Of a stretch of DNA of 64,000 nucleotides, positions 1 through 10,431 are shown one piece after another. Position 1 is the stretch's first letter, and each line of letters starts with the position of its first letter. A program made the position numbers and the translations under genes. Source of the DNA: Mycobacterium sp. 4858 (GTDB lineage: Bacteria; Actinomycetota; Actinomycetes; Mycobacteriales; Mycobacteriaceae); assembly GCF_900240975.1 (NCBI RefSeq), contig NZ_LT968776.1, forward strand, positions 434,001 to 498,000. Direction: 5' to 3'. The notes below the pieces were generated by a model that saw only the letters and a program-made list of their open reading frames with translations, made no database searches and was not told where the DNA came from.

Positions 1-2286
1 TCTCCTCGTAGATCGGCTTGAGCATGCCGCGCAGGGCCTTCTCGATGTCGTCGATCGCCTGGTAGATCACCGAGTAGTAGCGGATCTCGACGCCCTCGCG
101 GTTGGCCAGCTCCGTCGCCTTCCCTTCGGCGCGCACGTTGAAGCCGATGATGATCGCATCGGAGGCCGACGCCAGGTTGACGTTGGTTTCGGTGATGCCA
201 CCGACACCGCGGTCGATGACGCGCAACATCACCTCGTCGTCGACCTGGATGCCCATCAGGGCCTCCTCGAGCGCCTCGACGGTACCGGCGTTGTCGCCCT
301 TGAGGATCAGGTTCAGCTGGCTGGTTTCCTTCAGCGCCGAGTCCAGGTCCTCCAGGCTGATCCGCTTGCGCGACCGTGCCGCCAGCGCATTGCGCTTACG
401 CGCGCTGCGCCGGTCGGCGATCTGGCGAGCGATGCGGTCCTCGTCGACGACCAGGAAGTTGTCGCCGGCGCCCGGCACGGACGTGAACCCGATGACCTGC
501 ACCGGCCGCGACGGCAGCGCCTCCTCGACGTCGTCACCGTGCTCGTCGACCATGCGGCGGACACGGCCGTACGCGTCGCCGGCCACCACGGAGTCGCCGA
601 CGCGCAGCGTGCCGCGCTGCACCAGCACCGTGGCGACCGGGCCGCGACCGCGGTCCAGGTGCGCCTCGATCGCCACACCCTGGGCCTCCATGTCGGGGTT
701 GGCCCGCAGGTCCAGGGCGGCGTCGGCGGTCAGCAGCACCGCCTCCTCGAGCGCCTCGATGTTGGTGCCTTCCTTCGCCGAGATGTCGACGAACATCGTG
801 TCGCCGCCGAAATCCTCCGCGACCAAACCGTATTCGGTGAGCTGGGCCCGGATCTTGGCCGGGTCGGCGCCCTCCTTGTCGATCTTGTTGACCGCCACCA
901 CGATCGGCACGTCGGCCGCCTGCGCGTGGTTGATCGCCTCCACCGTCTGCGGCATCACGCCGTCGTCGGCGGCGACCACCAGGATCGCGATGTCGGTGGC
1001 CTTCGCGCCGCGGGCACGCATGGCGGTGAACGCCTCGTGACCCGGGGTGTCGATGAACGTGATCAGCCGCTCGCTGCCCTCGAAGTCGACGCCCACCTGG
1101 TAGGCACCGATGTGCTGGGTGATGCCACCAGCCTCGGCCTCGCGCACGCTGGCGTTCCGGATGGTGTCCAGCAGTCGCGTCTTACCGTGGTCGACGTGAC
1201 CCATCACGGTCACCACCGGCGGACGGGTCTGCAGGTCCTCCTCGCCGCCCTCGTCCTCGCCGTAGGTCAGGTCGAAGGATTCCAGCAGCTCGCGGTCCTC
1301 GTCCTCCGGGCTGACGACCTGGACGACGTAATTCATCTCGCTGCCCAGCAGCTCAAGCGTCTCGTCACCGACGGACTGGGTGGCGGTCACCATCTCCCCG
1401 AGGTTGAACAGCGCCTGCACCAACGAGGCCGGGTTGGCGTTGATCTTGTCCGCGAAGTCGGAAAGTGACGCGCCGCGGGCCAGCCGGATGGTCTCGCCGT
1501 TGCCGTGCGGCAACCGCACGCCGCCGACGACCGGCGCCTGCATGTTCTCGTACTCGGCGCGTTTCGCCCGCTTCGACTTGCGACCACGCCGGGGCGCACC
1601 GCCGGGACGGCCGAACGCGCCGGCGGCGCCGCCGCGCTGACCGGGCCGGCCACCGCCGCCGCCACCACCGCCACCGGGACGGCCCCGAAAACCTCCCGGA
1701 GCGCCGCCACCGCCGGGCGCGGCGCCGACGCCGCCACCGCCGCGGTAGTTGCCGCCGCCGCCGTCACGGCCGCCGGGGCCGCCGGGACGGCCACCGCCGG
1801 GGCGCGGGGCGCCGGGCCGGGCCGGGCGGCCCTGACCCCGGGGTGCGGACCGGGCTGGGCGGAGGGCTGACCGGTCGGCTGCCCTGGAGCGGGCGGCTTC
1901 GGCTGTGCCGGTGACGGGCGGCCGGGCACCGGGCCGGGGCGCGCCGGCGCCTCCGCGGGCGCCGGGGCCGCCTGGGCGGCGACGGTCGTTGTCCCGCCCG
2001 CGGGTGCGCCGGCCGATTCACCGTTACCGATGGCCTTGTCGAGGGCCTGGTCGAGCGATTTGTCCGGCCCCTTGACGGGAGCCTTCGCGGCCGGCTTGGG
2101 CGCGGTCTTGTGGGGAGCCGACTTGCCGCCCCCGAACGATTCGCGCAGTCGACGAGCGACCGGCGCCTCCACCGTCGATGATGCGGATTTTACGAATTCG
2201 CCCTGCTCATTCAGCCGGGCGAGAACTTCCTTGCTGGTGACACCGAGTTCCTTGGCTAACTCGTGTACGCGGGCCTTACCTGCCAC
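1..2286 (-). CDS. infB: Translation initiation factor IF-2 (partial, apparent frameshift)
   Basis: IF-2 is the GTPase that places initiator fMet-tRNA on the 30S subunit. The GTG start at 2286 gives [15 protein letters not shown], the usual mycobacterial IF-2 N-terminus, followed by an Ala/Pro-rich linker. From about 1800 downwards the IF-2 sequence continues in another frame: the Gly-rich GGNYRGGG region, then GHVDHGKT (G1, about 1183-1206), DTPGH (about 1040) and NKID (about 880). The 5' part uses codon starts at positions divisible by 3, the GTPase part those with remainder 1, so the reading frame breaks in the Pro/Gly repeats near 1800-1860. The NNPFSS segment known from other mycobacterial IF-2 is also missing there. 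The gene is essential, so a collapsed repeat in the assembly is more likely than a real lesion. The 3' end lies outside the window. Confidence 0.93.
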
Positions 2287-2360
2287 TACATCTCCTGTCT
2301 GAGAGGCGACAGTCGTGGGGCCGCGCCTCGGGAATTAGCTGTAACGCATAGGAATGCGAG

Positions 2361-2732
2361 TCATCGGGACTTCACGGTGTGCTCATGTTCTTTGCTGCCT
2401 CTTCTGTTGCCGGGCAAGTCGAGCGCTGCTAGAGACTCTAGGTGCTCGACCAACGCGGATGTGTCCGGTGGACGGTTGATGCGCAACGCTCTGGTGAAAG
2501 CCCGCCGCCGAATCGCCTGTTCCACGCACTGCGGCACGGGATGCAGCCACGCACCCCGCCCCGGCAGGCTGGTCCCGGTGTCAACGATCACGGCGTATTC
2601 GCCGTTCCCGTCCGGCACAGCCACGACGCGAAGCAGTTCGACGGCCAGCTCTCGCTTCCGGCACCCGACACACGTCCGGACTGGTCCGTCCACACGTTTG
2701 TGCGCCGAGACCGAAGGCTCACGCTGGATCAC
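2361..2732 (-). CDS. ylxR: YlxR-family RNA-binding protein (DUF448)
   Basis: This small basic protein (123 aa from a GTG at 2732) sits between nusA and infB, the classic place for ylxR in the rimP-nusA-ylxR-infB operon. The family signature RTCVGCRKR is near residue 20 and the GRGAWLHP motif near residue 60. Family members bind RNA; some act as nucleoid-associated or RNase P-interacting regulators, but the role in mycobacteria is not settled. The start is uncertain because the conserved part begins only near residue 15. Confidence 0.88.
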   Translation of the reverse strand: MIQREPSVSAHKRVDGPVRTCVGCRKRELAVELLRVVAVPDGNGEYAVIVDTGTSLPGRGAWLHPVPQCVEQAIRRRAFTRALRINRPPDTSALVEHLESLAALDLPGNRRGSKEHEHTVKSR

Positions 2733-2825
2733 GGCTCAGTCTAGCGTCACTTATCCGATGGTCAGAACCGCCCGAGGTGCGGGCCGCCGCCCCGCGGGGC
2801 GGTGCCCCCGGGCCGGCCGGCCGCG

Positions 2826-3881
2826 CTAGCGGTCGTGCGCCATCCCGTGGGTGGCCCCGTTTTCGGGGTGACCCGCCGAATGCGGCTCCGATCCGCCGGG
2901 CGTGTCGCCGCGGATGTCGATGCGCCAGCCGGTGAGCCGGGCGGCCAGCCGCGCATTCTGGCCCTCCTTGCCGATGGCCAGCGACAGCTGGAAATCGGGC
3001 ACCACCACGCGGGCGGCGCGGGCGTTCGGGTCGATGATCGACACGGAGACCACCTTGGCCGGCGACAACGCGTTGGCCACGAAGCGGGACGGGTCCTCGT
3101 CGTAGTCGATGATGTCGATCTTCTCGCCGGACAGCTCGCTCATCACGTTGCGGACCCGCTGGCCCATGGGGCCGATGCAGGCCCCTTTCGCGTTCAGGCC
3201 GGGGACGTTGGATTTGACCGCGATCTTGGAGCGATGGCCGGCCTCCCGCGCCACCGCCACGATCTCGACCGACCCGTCGGCGATTTCGGGGACCTCCAGG
3301 GAGAACAGCTTGCGCACCAGGTTGGGGTGCGTGCGGGACAGCGTGATCAGCGGCTCCCGCGCGCCGCGGGTCACCCCGATCACGTAGCACCGCACCCGGT
3401 TGCCGTGCTCGTAGCTCTCGCCGGGAACCTGTTCGGCCGCGGGGATCACGCCCTCGGAGGCTTTGGTCTCGGTCCCCATCCGGACGACGACCAGCCCGCG
3501 GGCGTTGGCGCGGCTGTCCCGCTGAATGACGCCCGCGACGATCTCGCCCTCGCGGGTGGAGAACTCGCCGTAGGTGCGTTCGTTCTCCGCGTCACGGAAC
3601 CGCTGCAGCATCACCTGGCGGGCGGTGGTGGCGGCGATGCGGCCGAAACCCTCCGGGGTGTCGTCCCACTCGCTGATCACGTTGCCGTCTTCGTCGGTCT
3701 CGCGGGCGACCACTTTGACGACGCCGGTCTTGCGGTCGATCTCGATGCGCGCGTCGTTCTGGTGGCCCTCGGTGTGCCGGTAGGCGGTGAGCAGCGCCGA
3801 CTTGATCGTCTCGAGCAGCTCGTTGACCGAGATGCCCCGATCCACCTCGATGGCATGCAGCGCGGCCATGTCGATGTTCAT
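2826..3881 (-). CDS. nusA: Transcription termination/antitermination factor NusA
   Basis: NusA binds RNA polymerase and nascent RNA and modulates pausing, termination and rRNA antitermination. The 351-aa product shows the N-terminal RNAP-binding domain ([17 protein letters not shown]), an S1 domain (about residues 110-190) and two KH domains, with [11 protein letters not shown] near 235 and the second GxxG as [11 protein letters not shown] near 310. It ends shortly after the second KH domain without the acidic repeats of E. coli NusA, as usual for actinobacteria. Its ATG overlaps the rimP stop by 4 bases. Confidence 0.97.
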   Translation of the reverse strand: MNIDMAALHAIEVDRGISVNELLETIKSALLTAYRHTEGHQNDARIEIDRKTGVVKVVARETDEDGNVISEWDDTPEGFGRIAATTARQVMLQRFRDAENERTYGEFSTREGEIVAGVIQRDSRANARGLVVVRMGTETKASEGVIPAAEQVPGESYEHGNRVRCYVIGVTRGAREPLITLSRTHPNLVRKLFSLEVPEIADGSVEIVAVAREAGHRSKIAVKSNVPGLNAKGACIGPMGQRVRNVMSELSGEKIDIIDYDEDPSRFVANALSPAKVVSVSIIDPNARAARVVVPDFQLSLAIGKEGQNARLAARLTGWRIDIRGDTPGGSEPHSAGHPENGATHGMAHDR

Positions 3882-4405
3882 GTTCCGGCCTCCGTCCTGT
3901 CGGCCCGGCCCGCCAAGTCCAACTCCGCTTGAGCTGGGGGCGAAAACTCCACCTGGACAACGGCTTTGGCGATATCGGCGAGCGGGATCCGGCGCAGCCG
4001 ATAGTCACGGCCCGCACGGACCACCAGTGCGACCGCGTCACCGCTCGTCTCGCCGATCCGGCCGGTCAGCCGCGAACCGTCGACGAGCATGACGTCGGCC
4101 TTGCGGCCGCGGGCGCGGCGGAAATGCTTTTCAGTGGTCAGCGGGCGGTCCACCCCGGGCGAACTCACCTCGAGCACGTAACGGTCCCCGAGGTCGTCGA
4201 GGCCGTCCAGCAAAGCCGACGCCGAGTGCGACAGCGTCGCGATGGTGTCCAGGTCGAGGGCTTTGTCGCCGTCGGCGATCACCGTGATCCGCGGCGGACG
4301 CGTCCGGGCGTCGACGACCACGTCCTCGATCTCGTATCCCGCGCGCGCGAACTCATCACCGAGTAGCTCGATCACCTGCGTCTGCGAAGGTAGCCCGGTG
4401 GTCAC
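3878..4405 (-). CDS. rimP: Ribosome maturation factor RimP
   Basis: RimP assists late 30S subunit assembly. The reading frame is open far upstream, but the start was placed at the GTG at 4405 ([15 protein letters not shown]), which has a purine-rich GAGGAG just upstream and gives 175 aa, normal for the family. The core motif [14 protein letters not shown] is near residue 80. It is the first gene of the minus-strand rimP-nusA-ylxR-infB operon, divergent from the lipoprotein gene at 4604. Confidence 0.95.
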   Translation of the reverse strand: MTTGLPSQTQVIELLGDEFARAGYEIEDVVVDARTRPPRITVIADGDKALDLDTIATLSHSASALLDGLDDLGDRYVLEVSSPGVDRPLTTEKHFRRARGRKADVMLVDGSRLTGRIGETSGDAVALVVRAGRDYRLRRIPLADIAKAVVQVEFSPPAQAELDLAGRADRTEAGT

Positions 4406-4603
4406 GGCGAGCTCCTCATCTTGAGTTGTCCGGTCAGCTGGAGGGCGTCGCCGCCCCGCTGGCTTGCGGGCGGCTCCAGTGTCCCGGCGGAACGCGAAGG
4501 CTGCCGTCCCGCGAGAGCCAGCTATCAACGATACGCCAGGAATCGCGTCTGACGGCCGGATCGCGTCCTGGCTTCGTACCCACCTCCGCACCGATGGCAG
4601 GAT

Positions 4604-5146
4604 GTGTTTGTGTCTAGCGCAGATCCCGTCGTCAACCGGCGGGGTGTGCTCGCCGGCGGTGCGGCTCTGGCTGCGCTCGGGGTGGTCACCTCCGCCTGCG
4701 GCGAGTCCCCGCCCAAACCCCCGGCCGTCGAAGAGCTGCTGGGGCCGTTGGACCAGGCCCGCAAGGACAGCGCACTGGCAGGGGCGGCCGCGGCGGCCGT
4801 CGGCAACCCACCGCAGATCGCCGCTGCGCTGACGGTGGTCGCGAGCCAGCGCGCCGCGCACGCCCGCGCCCTGTCCACCGAGATCTCGCGGGCCGCCGGC
4901 AAGATCACCACGTCGTCGACGAGCGAGACGTCGGCCCCCGCCCCGAGCCCGGCCGCACCGGCCGGCCCACCGCCGCCCCCGCCGCCGGTGTCCGACGTCA
5001 TCAACGCGCTGCGCGCCTCGGCGGACAGCGCCAACCGCCTGGTCGCGGGCGAATCGGGCTACCGGGCGGGGCTGCTGGCCTCGATCATCGCGTCCTGCAC
5101 GGCGTCGTACACGGTCGCCCTGGTGCCCGGGGGCCCGTCGATATGA
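4604..5146 (+). CDS. Putative Tat-exported lipoprotein (Rv2843-like)
   Basis: The N-terminus has a twin-arginine (NRRGVLAGG), a hydrophobic stretch and a lipobox-like VTSAC ending at about residue 32, which suggests export and lipid anchoring. The rest is Ala-rich, with a proline run (PPPPPPP) near residue 125, and is predicted mostly helical. It sits where M. tuberculosis has Rv2843. Its stop overlaps the ATG of the DUF4439 gene by 4 bases, so the two are translationally coupled. The function is unknown. A GTG at 4610 is an alternative start. Confidence 0.8.
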   Translation: MFVSSADPVVNRRGVLAGGAALAALGVVTSACGESPPKPPAVEELLGPLDQARKDSALAGAAAAAVGNPPQIAAALTVVASQRAAHARALSTEISRAAGKITTSSTSETSAPAPSPAAPAGPPPPPPPVSDVINALRASADSANRLVAGESGYRAGLLASIIASCTASYTVALVPGGPSI

Positions 5147-5589
5147 GCTCCGGCAAGGACGCCGACAACGCGGCACTGTGCGACGCGCTGGCCATCGAGC
5201 ACTCGACGATCTACGGCTACGGCATGGTGTCGGCACTGTCGCCGCCGAGCGTGAACGGCATGGTGGTGGAGGCCCTGGCCCAGCACCGCCAACGCCGCGA
5301 CGACGTGATCGCGATGCTGACGGCGCGCAAGGTCAACGCGCCCGTCGCCGCCGCCGGTTATCAGTTGCCCCTGCTGGTGGGCAGCGCGGCGGACGCGGCG
5401 CGCCTGGCCGCGCGGATGGAGAACGACGGCGCGTCGGCCTGGCGGGTGGTGATCGAGCACGCCGAGACGGCCGACGACCGCGCGTTCGCCGCGACGGCCC
5501 TGACGCAAAGCGCCGTGATGGCCGCCCGATGGAACCGCGTGCTGGGCGCCTGGCCCATCACGACGAGTTTCCCGGGCGGAAACGACTAG
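5143..5589 (+). CDS. DUF4439 ferritin-like protein (Rv2844-like)
   Basis: This 148-aa all-helical protein has the DUF4439 pattern ([13 protein letters not shown] near residue 15; [12 protein letters not shown] near 45). The spaced E and H residues resemble those of ferritin-like four-helix bundles, so metal binding is possible but not shown. It is coupled to the upstream lipoprotein by an ATGA overlap, which suggests that the two act together at the cell envelope. No signal peptide is visible. Confidence 0.82.
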   Translation: MSSGKDADNAALCDALAIEHSTIYGYGMVSALSPPSVNGMVVEALAQHRQRRDDVIAMLTARKVNAPVAAAGYQLPLLVGSAADAARLAARMENDGASAWRVVIEHAETADDRAFAATALTQSAVMAARWNRVLGAWPITTSFPGGND

Positions 5590-5608
5590 CGCCGCAAGGC
5601 TTTTCGCC

Positions 5609-7357
5609 CTATCCGGCCAGGGCGGCCGCGAGGTCGGTGGCCAGCGACGGCCCGGTGGCCAGCTCGCGGGTCTCTCCGGTGAAGCGGTCGCGCAGCTCCA
5701 CCACGCCGTTGGCCCAGCCGCGGCCCACCACCAGGATCCAGGGCACGCCCAGCAGCTCGGCGTCTTTGAACTTGACCCCGGGCGACGCCTGCCGGTCATC
5801 GAGCAGCACGTCGACCCCCAGCCGGTCCAGGTCGCCGGCCAACGAGGTGGCCCCGGTGCGGGCGTCGGCGTCCTTGTTGGCGATCACCAGGTGGACGTCG
5901 AACGGCGCGATCGCCGGCGGCCAGCGCAGGCCCAGCTCGTCGTGGTGCTGCTCGGCGATCACCGCCACCATCCGCGACACCCCGAGGCCGTAGGAGCCCA
6001 TGGTGAGCCGCACCGGCTTGCCGTCCTCGCCGAGCACGTCGGCGGCGAACGCGTCGGTGTATTTGCGGCCGAGCTGGAAGATGTGTGCGATCTCGATGCC
6101 CCGCGCCGAGACCAGCGGGCCGGCGCCGTCGGGAGACGGATCACCGTCGCGCACCTCGGCGGCCTCGATGGTGCCGTCGGCGGTGAAATCCCGGCCGGCC
6201 ACCAGGCCGACGACGTGCCGGCCCAGTTCGTCGGCCCCGGTGATCCAGCTGGTCCCGTCCACCACACGCGGGTCGACGAGATAGCGAACGCCGTTCTCGC
6301 GCAGCGCCTTCGGTCCGATGTAGCCCTTCACCAGGAACGGGTACCCGGCGAAGTCGGCGTCGTCGAGCAGCGCGTAGTCGGCCGGTTCCAGCGCCGCGCC
6401 CAGCCTCTTGTCGTCGACCTCGCGGTCGCCGGGCAGGCCGATGGCCAGCAGTTCCCACTCCCCGCCGGGCTGGCGCACCTTGAGCAGCACGTTCTTCAGC
6501 GTGTCGGCCGCGGTGACGGTGCGACCGAGGTCCGCCTGGTTGGCCCAGTCCACCAGGGTGGCGATGGTCGGGGTGTCACCGGTGTCGTGGACCACCGCCT
6601 CCGGCAGCCCGTCGATGGGTTTGGCCTCCGGGCGGGCGGTGATGACCGCCTCGACGTTGGCCGCATACCCGGACTCCAGGCAGCGCACGAAGGTGTCCTC
6701 GCCGACCGGGCTTTCGGCCAGGAACTCCTCGGACGCGCTGCCGCCCATCGCTCCCGAGACCGCGGACACGATCACGTAGCGGACCTGCAGCCGGTTGAAG
6801 ATGCGCTGGTAGGCCTCCCGATGCGCGTGGTAGGCGGCCTTGAGCCCGGCGTCGTCGATGTCGAAGGAATAGGAGTCCTTCATCAGGAACTCGCGCACCC
6901 GCAGGATCCCCGCGCGGGGCCGCGCCTCGTCGCGGTACTTGTTCTGGATCTGGTAGAGCAAAACCGGAAAGTCCTTGTAGGAGCTGTATTCACCCTTGAC
7001 GGTCAGGGTGAACACCTCTTCGTGCGTCGGCCCGAGCAGGTAGTCGTTGCCGCGGCGGTCCTTGAGGCGGAACACGCCGTCGCCGTATTCGGTCCACCGG
7101 TTCGTCGTCTCGTACGGCGCGCGCGGCAGCAGGGCGGGGAACAGGATCTCCTGCCCGCCGATCGCGTCCATCTCCTCCCGGACGACGGCTTCGATCCTGC
7201 GCAGCACCCGCAGGCCCAGCGGCAGCCAGCTGTACAGCCCGGGCGCCACGGGCCGGACGTAGCCGGCCCGGATGAGCAGCTTGTGGCTGGGCACTTCGGC
7301 GTCGGCGGGATCGTCGCGCAGGGTGCGTAAGAACAGCTGGGACATCCGGGTAATCAC
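5609..7357 (-). CDS. proS: Prolyl-tRNA synthetase
   Basis: This enzyme charges tRNA-Pro. The 582-aa product is a bacterial-type class II synthetase: the N-terminus [17 protein letters not shown], motif 2 around [17 protein letters not shown] (about residues 140-155), an INS/YbaK-like editing insertion in the middle, and motif 3 in [10 protein letters not shown] (about 450). The start is GTG at 7357 (MITRMSQ); the ATG at 7345 is also possible. It lies between Rv2844-like and efpA, as in M. tuberculosis. Confidence 0.97.
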   Translation of the reverse strand: MITRMSQLFLRTLRDDPADAEVPSHKLLIRAGYVRPVAPGLYSWLPLGLRVLRRIEAVVREEMDAIGGQEILFPALLPRAPYETTNRWTEYGDGVFRLKDRRGNDYLLGPTHEEVFTLTVKGEYSSYKDFPVLLYQIQNKYRDEARPRAGILRVREFLMKDSYSFDIDDAGLKAAYHAHREAYQRIFNRLQVRYVIVSAVSGAMGGSASEEFLAESPVGEDTFVRCLESGYAANVEAVITARPEAKPIDGLPEAVVHDTGDTPTIATLVDWANQADLGRTVTAADTLKNVLLKVRQPGGEWELLAIGLPGDREVDDKRLGAALEPADYALLDDADFAGYPFLVKGYIGPKALRENGVRYLVDPRVVDGTSWITGADELGRHVVGLVAGRDFTADGTIEAAEVRDGDPSPDGAGPLVSARGIEIAHIFQLGRKYTDAFAADVLGEDGKPVRLTMGSYGLGVSRMVAVIAEQHHDELGLRWPPAIAPFDVHLVIANKDADARTGATSLAGDLDRLGVDVLLDDRQASPGVKFKDAELLGVPWILVVGRGWANGVVELRDRFTGETRELATGPSLATDLAAALAG

Positions 7358-7518
7358 AGCGGGCCAGCCTAACTGGTCGAGGGTTCGTCGATCGCGGGCG
7401 CACGGCCGTCAGGAGACGAGGTGAATCTTCAGAAATTTGATATCGCCGGCGCTATCAAATCCGGCGAGCACCACATGGTTCCCGACGCGCGACAACGCGC
7501 CACGGCATGGGCGGTGAG

Positions 7519-9111
7519 CTACAGCTCGCCGGCGTCGATCGCTTCCTTGACCTCTTGTGCGTGGGCGACCTGTGCCGGCGTGTAGCCGATCAACAGCGCC
7601 GCAGCGCCGACAATGACGGCCACTCCGGCCACCCACAGCAGGCCGTAGGTATAGCCCTGGTCGAGCGCATGCAATTGCAGGTCGTTCATGATCTTCACCG
7701 GGCCGGTGGTGCCGCCCATGTACAGCGTGCGCGAGGTGATCACGGCCTGGATGACCGCCAGCACCAGCGGGCCGCCGAGGCTCTGCAGCATCAGCGCGAT
7801 CGCCGAGACCGGGCCGATCTGGTCGAAACCGACACCGGCGATCGCCGCCAGCGTCAGCGGGACGACGCAGATGCCGATGCCGATGCCGCCCACGATGATG
7901 GGGAGCACCAGGTTGGGGAAATAGGGCACGCCGCGGTGCATGAACGCCCAGCCGTAGAGCATCGCCCAGAACAGCAGAATCCCGCCGCCGATCGTCAACA
8001 CCCGGGGCGAGAACCGCGACACCAGTTGCGAAGAGACGCCCAGGCCGATCCCCATCGCGATGACGAACGGGATGAAGCCGACGCCCGCGCGCAGCGCGCT
8101 GTAGCCGAGGATGTCCTGCACGTACAGGCCTATGCAGACCGTCAGGCTGAACATCAGCCCGCCGGCGAGGAAGATCGCGGCGAAGGTGACCAGCCGGTTG
8201 CGGTCGCGGAACAGGTCGAAGGGCACGACGGGGTTTTCGGCGGTGCGCTCCACGATGATGAAGGCCAGCGCCGCGGCCATGGCCACCACACCGGAGCCGA
8301 CGGTGGTGATCGACACCCAGCCCTTCTCCGGCCCCATCGAGAAGGCGAACACGGCGGCGGTGCAGGCCAGCGTGGCCAGCATGGCCCCGGTCGCGTCGAG
8401 CTTCATCCGCTCGCGGTTGGTCTCGCGCAGCGCGGTGCGGGCCAGGTAGATCATCACCAGCCCGATCGGCACGTTCACCAGGAATGCCAGCCGCCAGGAC
8501 ACCTCGGTCAGCGCTCCGCCGACCACCAGGCCCATCACCGACCCGATCGCGGTCATCGCGGCGAACACGGCCGTCGCGAAGTTACGCGCCGGCCCCTTCG
8601 GGAATGTGGTGGCCACCAGCGCCAGGCCCGTCGGCGAGGCGATGGCGGACCCGACGCCCTGGGAGAGCCGGGCGATCACCATGGTGGCCTCGTCCCACGC
8701 CACCGCACACAGCACCGAGGAGATGGTGAACAGCGCGACGCCGACGATGAAGGTGCGCTTGCGCCCGATCGTGTCGCCGAGCCGGCCACCCAGCAGCATC
8801 AGCCCGCCGAAGGTGAGGACGTACGCGGTGATCACCCAGCTGCGGCCGGCGTCGGACAGGCTCAGCTCGTTCTGGATCCGGGGCAGCGCGACGATGGCGA
8901 CGGTGCTGTCCATGGTCGCCAGCAACTGCATGCCGCCGATGGCGATCACGGCCGCGATGAAGCGACGCGAAGGCAGCCAGGCCGGATAGTACTTGCTGAC
9001 GCGAGTGGAGGCGGTCTCCGCCGGGCGCGTGGCGCGCTCCGGGGCCGGACGATCGGGGCGCGCGGCGGTGAAGTTCCGCACCGCGCGCTCACTGTCGTTG
9101 AGGGCCGTCAT
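7519..9111 (-). CDS. efpA: EfpA-type MFS drug efflux pump
   Basis: This is a 14-TM major facilitator of the QacA/DHA2 type, exactly the length of M. tuberculosis EfpA (530 aa). A hydrophilic N-terminal tail of about 48 residues precedes the first membrane helix. Motif A appears as GGRLGDTIGRKRTF near residue 108, and the antiporter motif C region follows near 165-180 (GSVMGLVVGGAL). EfpA is linked to drug tolerance and exports lipids and drugs. Position and neighbours (proS upstream on the map, cysG behind) match Rv2846c. Confidence 0.96.
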   Translation of the reverse strand: MTALNDSERAVRNFTAARPDRPAPERATRPAETASTRVSKYYPAWLPSRRFIAAVIAIGGMQLLATMDSTVAIVALPRIQNELSLSDAGRSWVITAYVLTFGGLMLLGGRLGDTIGRKRTFIVGVALFTISSVLCAVAWDEATMVIARLSQGVGSAIASPTGLALVATTFPKGPARNFATAVFAAMTAIGSVMGLVVGGALTEVSWRLAFLVNVPIGLVMIYLARTALRETNRERMKLDATGAMLATLACTAAVFAFSMGPEKGWVSITTVGSGVVAMAAALAFIIVERTAENPVVPFDLFRDRNRLVTFAAIFLAGGLMFSLTVCIGLYVQDILGYSALRAGVGFIPFVIAMGIGLGVSSQLVSRFSPRVLTIGGGILLFWAMLYGWAFMHRGVPYFPNLVLPIIVGGIGIGICVVPLTLAAIAGVGFDQIGPVSAIALMLQSLGGPLVLAVIQAVITSRTLYMGGTTGPVKIMNDLQLHALDQGYTYGLLWVAGVAVIVGAAALLIGYTPAQVAHAQEVKEAIDAGEL

Positions 9112-9144
9112 AAAGGGTTACCTTACAGTAATCTTAAGATCCGT
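9112..9144 (-). promoter_or_regulatory. Candidate efpA promoter with inverted repeat
   Basis: This AT-rich 33-base gap is the only non-coding DNA in front of efpA. Read on the minus strand it holds a TAAGAT -10 candidate (about 9138-9133) followed by TTACTGTAAGGTAA (9131-9118), a TTAC-N6-GTAA inverted repeat placed where transcription would begin. No strong -35 is visible. The palindrome could be a repressor site; this is inference from the sequence. Confidence 0.35.
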
Positions 9145-10350
9145 TTAAAGCCCGAAAGCCGCCACCGGCCCGATCACGATGATCGCGGGAGGTCGGATGC
9201 CCTCGGCCCGGATCTTTTCCGGCGTGTCGGCCAGGGTGGCCCGCAAAGTCTGCTGAGCAGCCGTCGTGCCGTGCTGCACCACCAGCACCGGCGTATCCGC
9301 AGGTCGACCGCCTTGTATCAGCGCTTCTGCGAAAAGCTCGATGCGCTCGACGGCCATCAGCAAAACAATGGTGCCCGTCAAGGCGGCCAGCGCATTCCAA
9401 TTCACTAACGATTCGGGATGTCCAGGCGCCAAGTGGCCGCTGACCACGACGAATTCGTGATTGATGGCCCGATGCGTGACCGGCACACCGGCCAGCGCGG
9501 GCACTCCTATGGCACTTGTCACACCCGGCACCACGGTGACCGGGATCCCGGCGTCGGCGCACGCGAGCACTTCCTCGTACCCGCGGGCGAAGACGAACGG
9601 GTCGCCGCCCTTGAGGCGTACGACGAACTTCCCGGACCGGGCGCGGTCGATCATGACGTCGTTGATCGCGTTCTGCGCCATCGCCCGCCCGTAAGGGATC
9701 TTCGCCGCGTCGATGACCTCGACGTGCGGGGGCAGCTCGGCCAGCAGTTCCGGCGGCGCGAGCCGGTCGGCGACGACGACGTCGGCGTGGGCCAGCAGGC
9801 GGCGTCCGCGCACCGTGATCAGTTCGGGGTCGCCGGGGCCTCCACCCACGAGCGCCACCCCACCGCGCACGACGTCGGAGCTCGCGGCGCTGTCCGTGGC
9901 GATGAGCCCGGCCTGCAACGCCTCCCGGATGGCCGAGCGGATCGCCGCCGACCGGCGGTGCTCACCGCCGGCGAGCACCCCGACCGACAACCCGGCATAG
10001 CTGAAGGACGCCGGTGTCACGGCCGTGCCCTCCACGGCGATGTCGGCGCGGACGCAGAACAGGTGGCGGCGTTCGGCCTCGGCGACCACCGCCGCGTTCA
10101 CCTCGGGATCATCGGTGGCGGCGATCGCGTACCAGGCGCCGTCCAGGTCGCCGTCGCGGTATTCGCGCAGGGACAAGGTGATTCCGCTCATCACCTCGAC
10201 CGACCTGGTGGCGCTGCGGGAGATGACGTGGACGTCGGCCCCGCTGGCGATGAGCAGGGGCAACCGGCGCTGGGCAACCGTGCCGCCGCCGACGACGACG
10301 ACCTTTTTGCCGGCCAGCCGCAGTCCAGCGAGGTAGGCGTTCTCGGTCAC
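9145..10350 (-). CDS. cysG: Siroheme synthase-type fusion: precorrin-2 dehydrogenase / uroporphyrinogen-III C-methyltransferase
   Basis: The 401-aa protein has two domains. Residues 1-150 form the NAD-binding precorrin-2 dehydrogenase/ferrochelatase part (GGGTVAQRRLPLLI near 21). Residues 165-400 form the SUMT methyltransferase (LVGGGPGDPELITVRG near 167 and VVRLKGGDPFVFARG near 243). It makes precorrin-2 and leads to siroheme or cobalamin. It is followed by cobB and cobO in the same direction, as in Rv2847c-Rv2849c. Confidence 0.95.
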   Translation of the reverse strand: MTENAYLAGLRLAGKKVVVVGGGTVAQRRLPLLIASGADVHVISRSATRSVEVMSGITLSLREYRDGDLDGAWYAIAATDDPEVNAAVVAEAERRHLFCVRADIAVEGTAVTPASFSYAGLSVGVLAGGEHRRSAAIRSAIREALQAGLIATDSAASSDVVRGGVALVGGGPGDPELITVRGRRLLAHADVVVADRLAPPELLAELPPHVEVIDAAKIPYGRAMAQNAINDVMIDRARSGKFVVRLKGGDPFVFARGYEEVLACADAGIPVTVVPGVTSAIGVPALAGVPVTHRAINHEFVVVSGHLAPGHPESLVNWNALAALTGTIVLLMAVERIELFAEALIQGGRPADTPVLVVQHGTTAAQQTLRATLADTPEKIRAEGIRPPAIIVIGPVAAFGL

Positions 10351-10431
10351 CGGGCAAGCCTAGTGGTTGGTGCTGTTGGCCCCGCGAGCGTGACGGCACT
10401 GCGAATTTCGGCGCGATTTTTCGCGGTGTGG

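Noticed and set aside
3878..5236. 452-aa version of RimP
   Set aside because: The upstream 277 residues are antisense to the Rv2843-like and DUF4439 genes; a GTG with ribosome site at 4405 gives the normal protein.
7507..9408. 633-aa open frame opposite efpA
   Set aside because: It is His/Gln/Arg-rich antisense of a clear 14-TM transporter.
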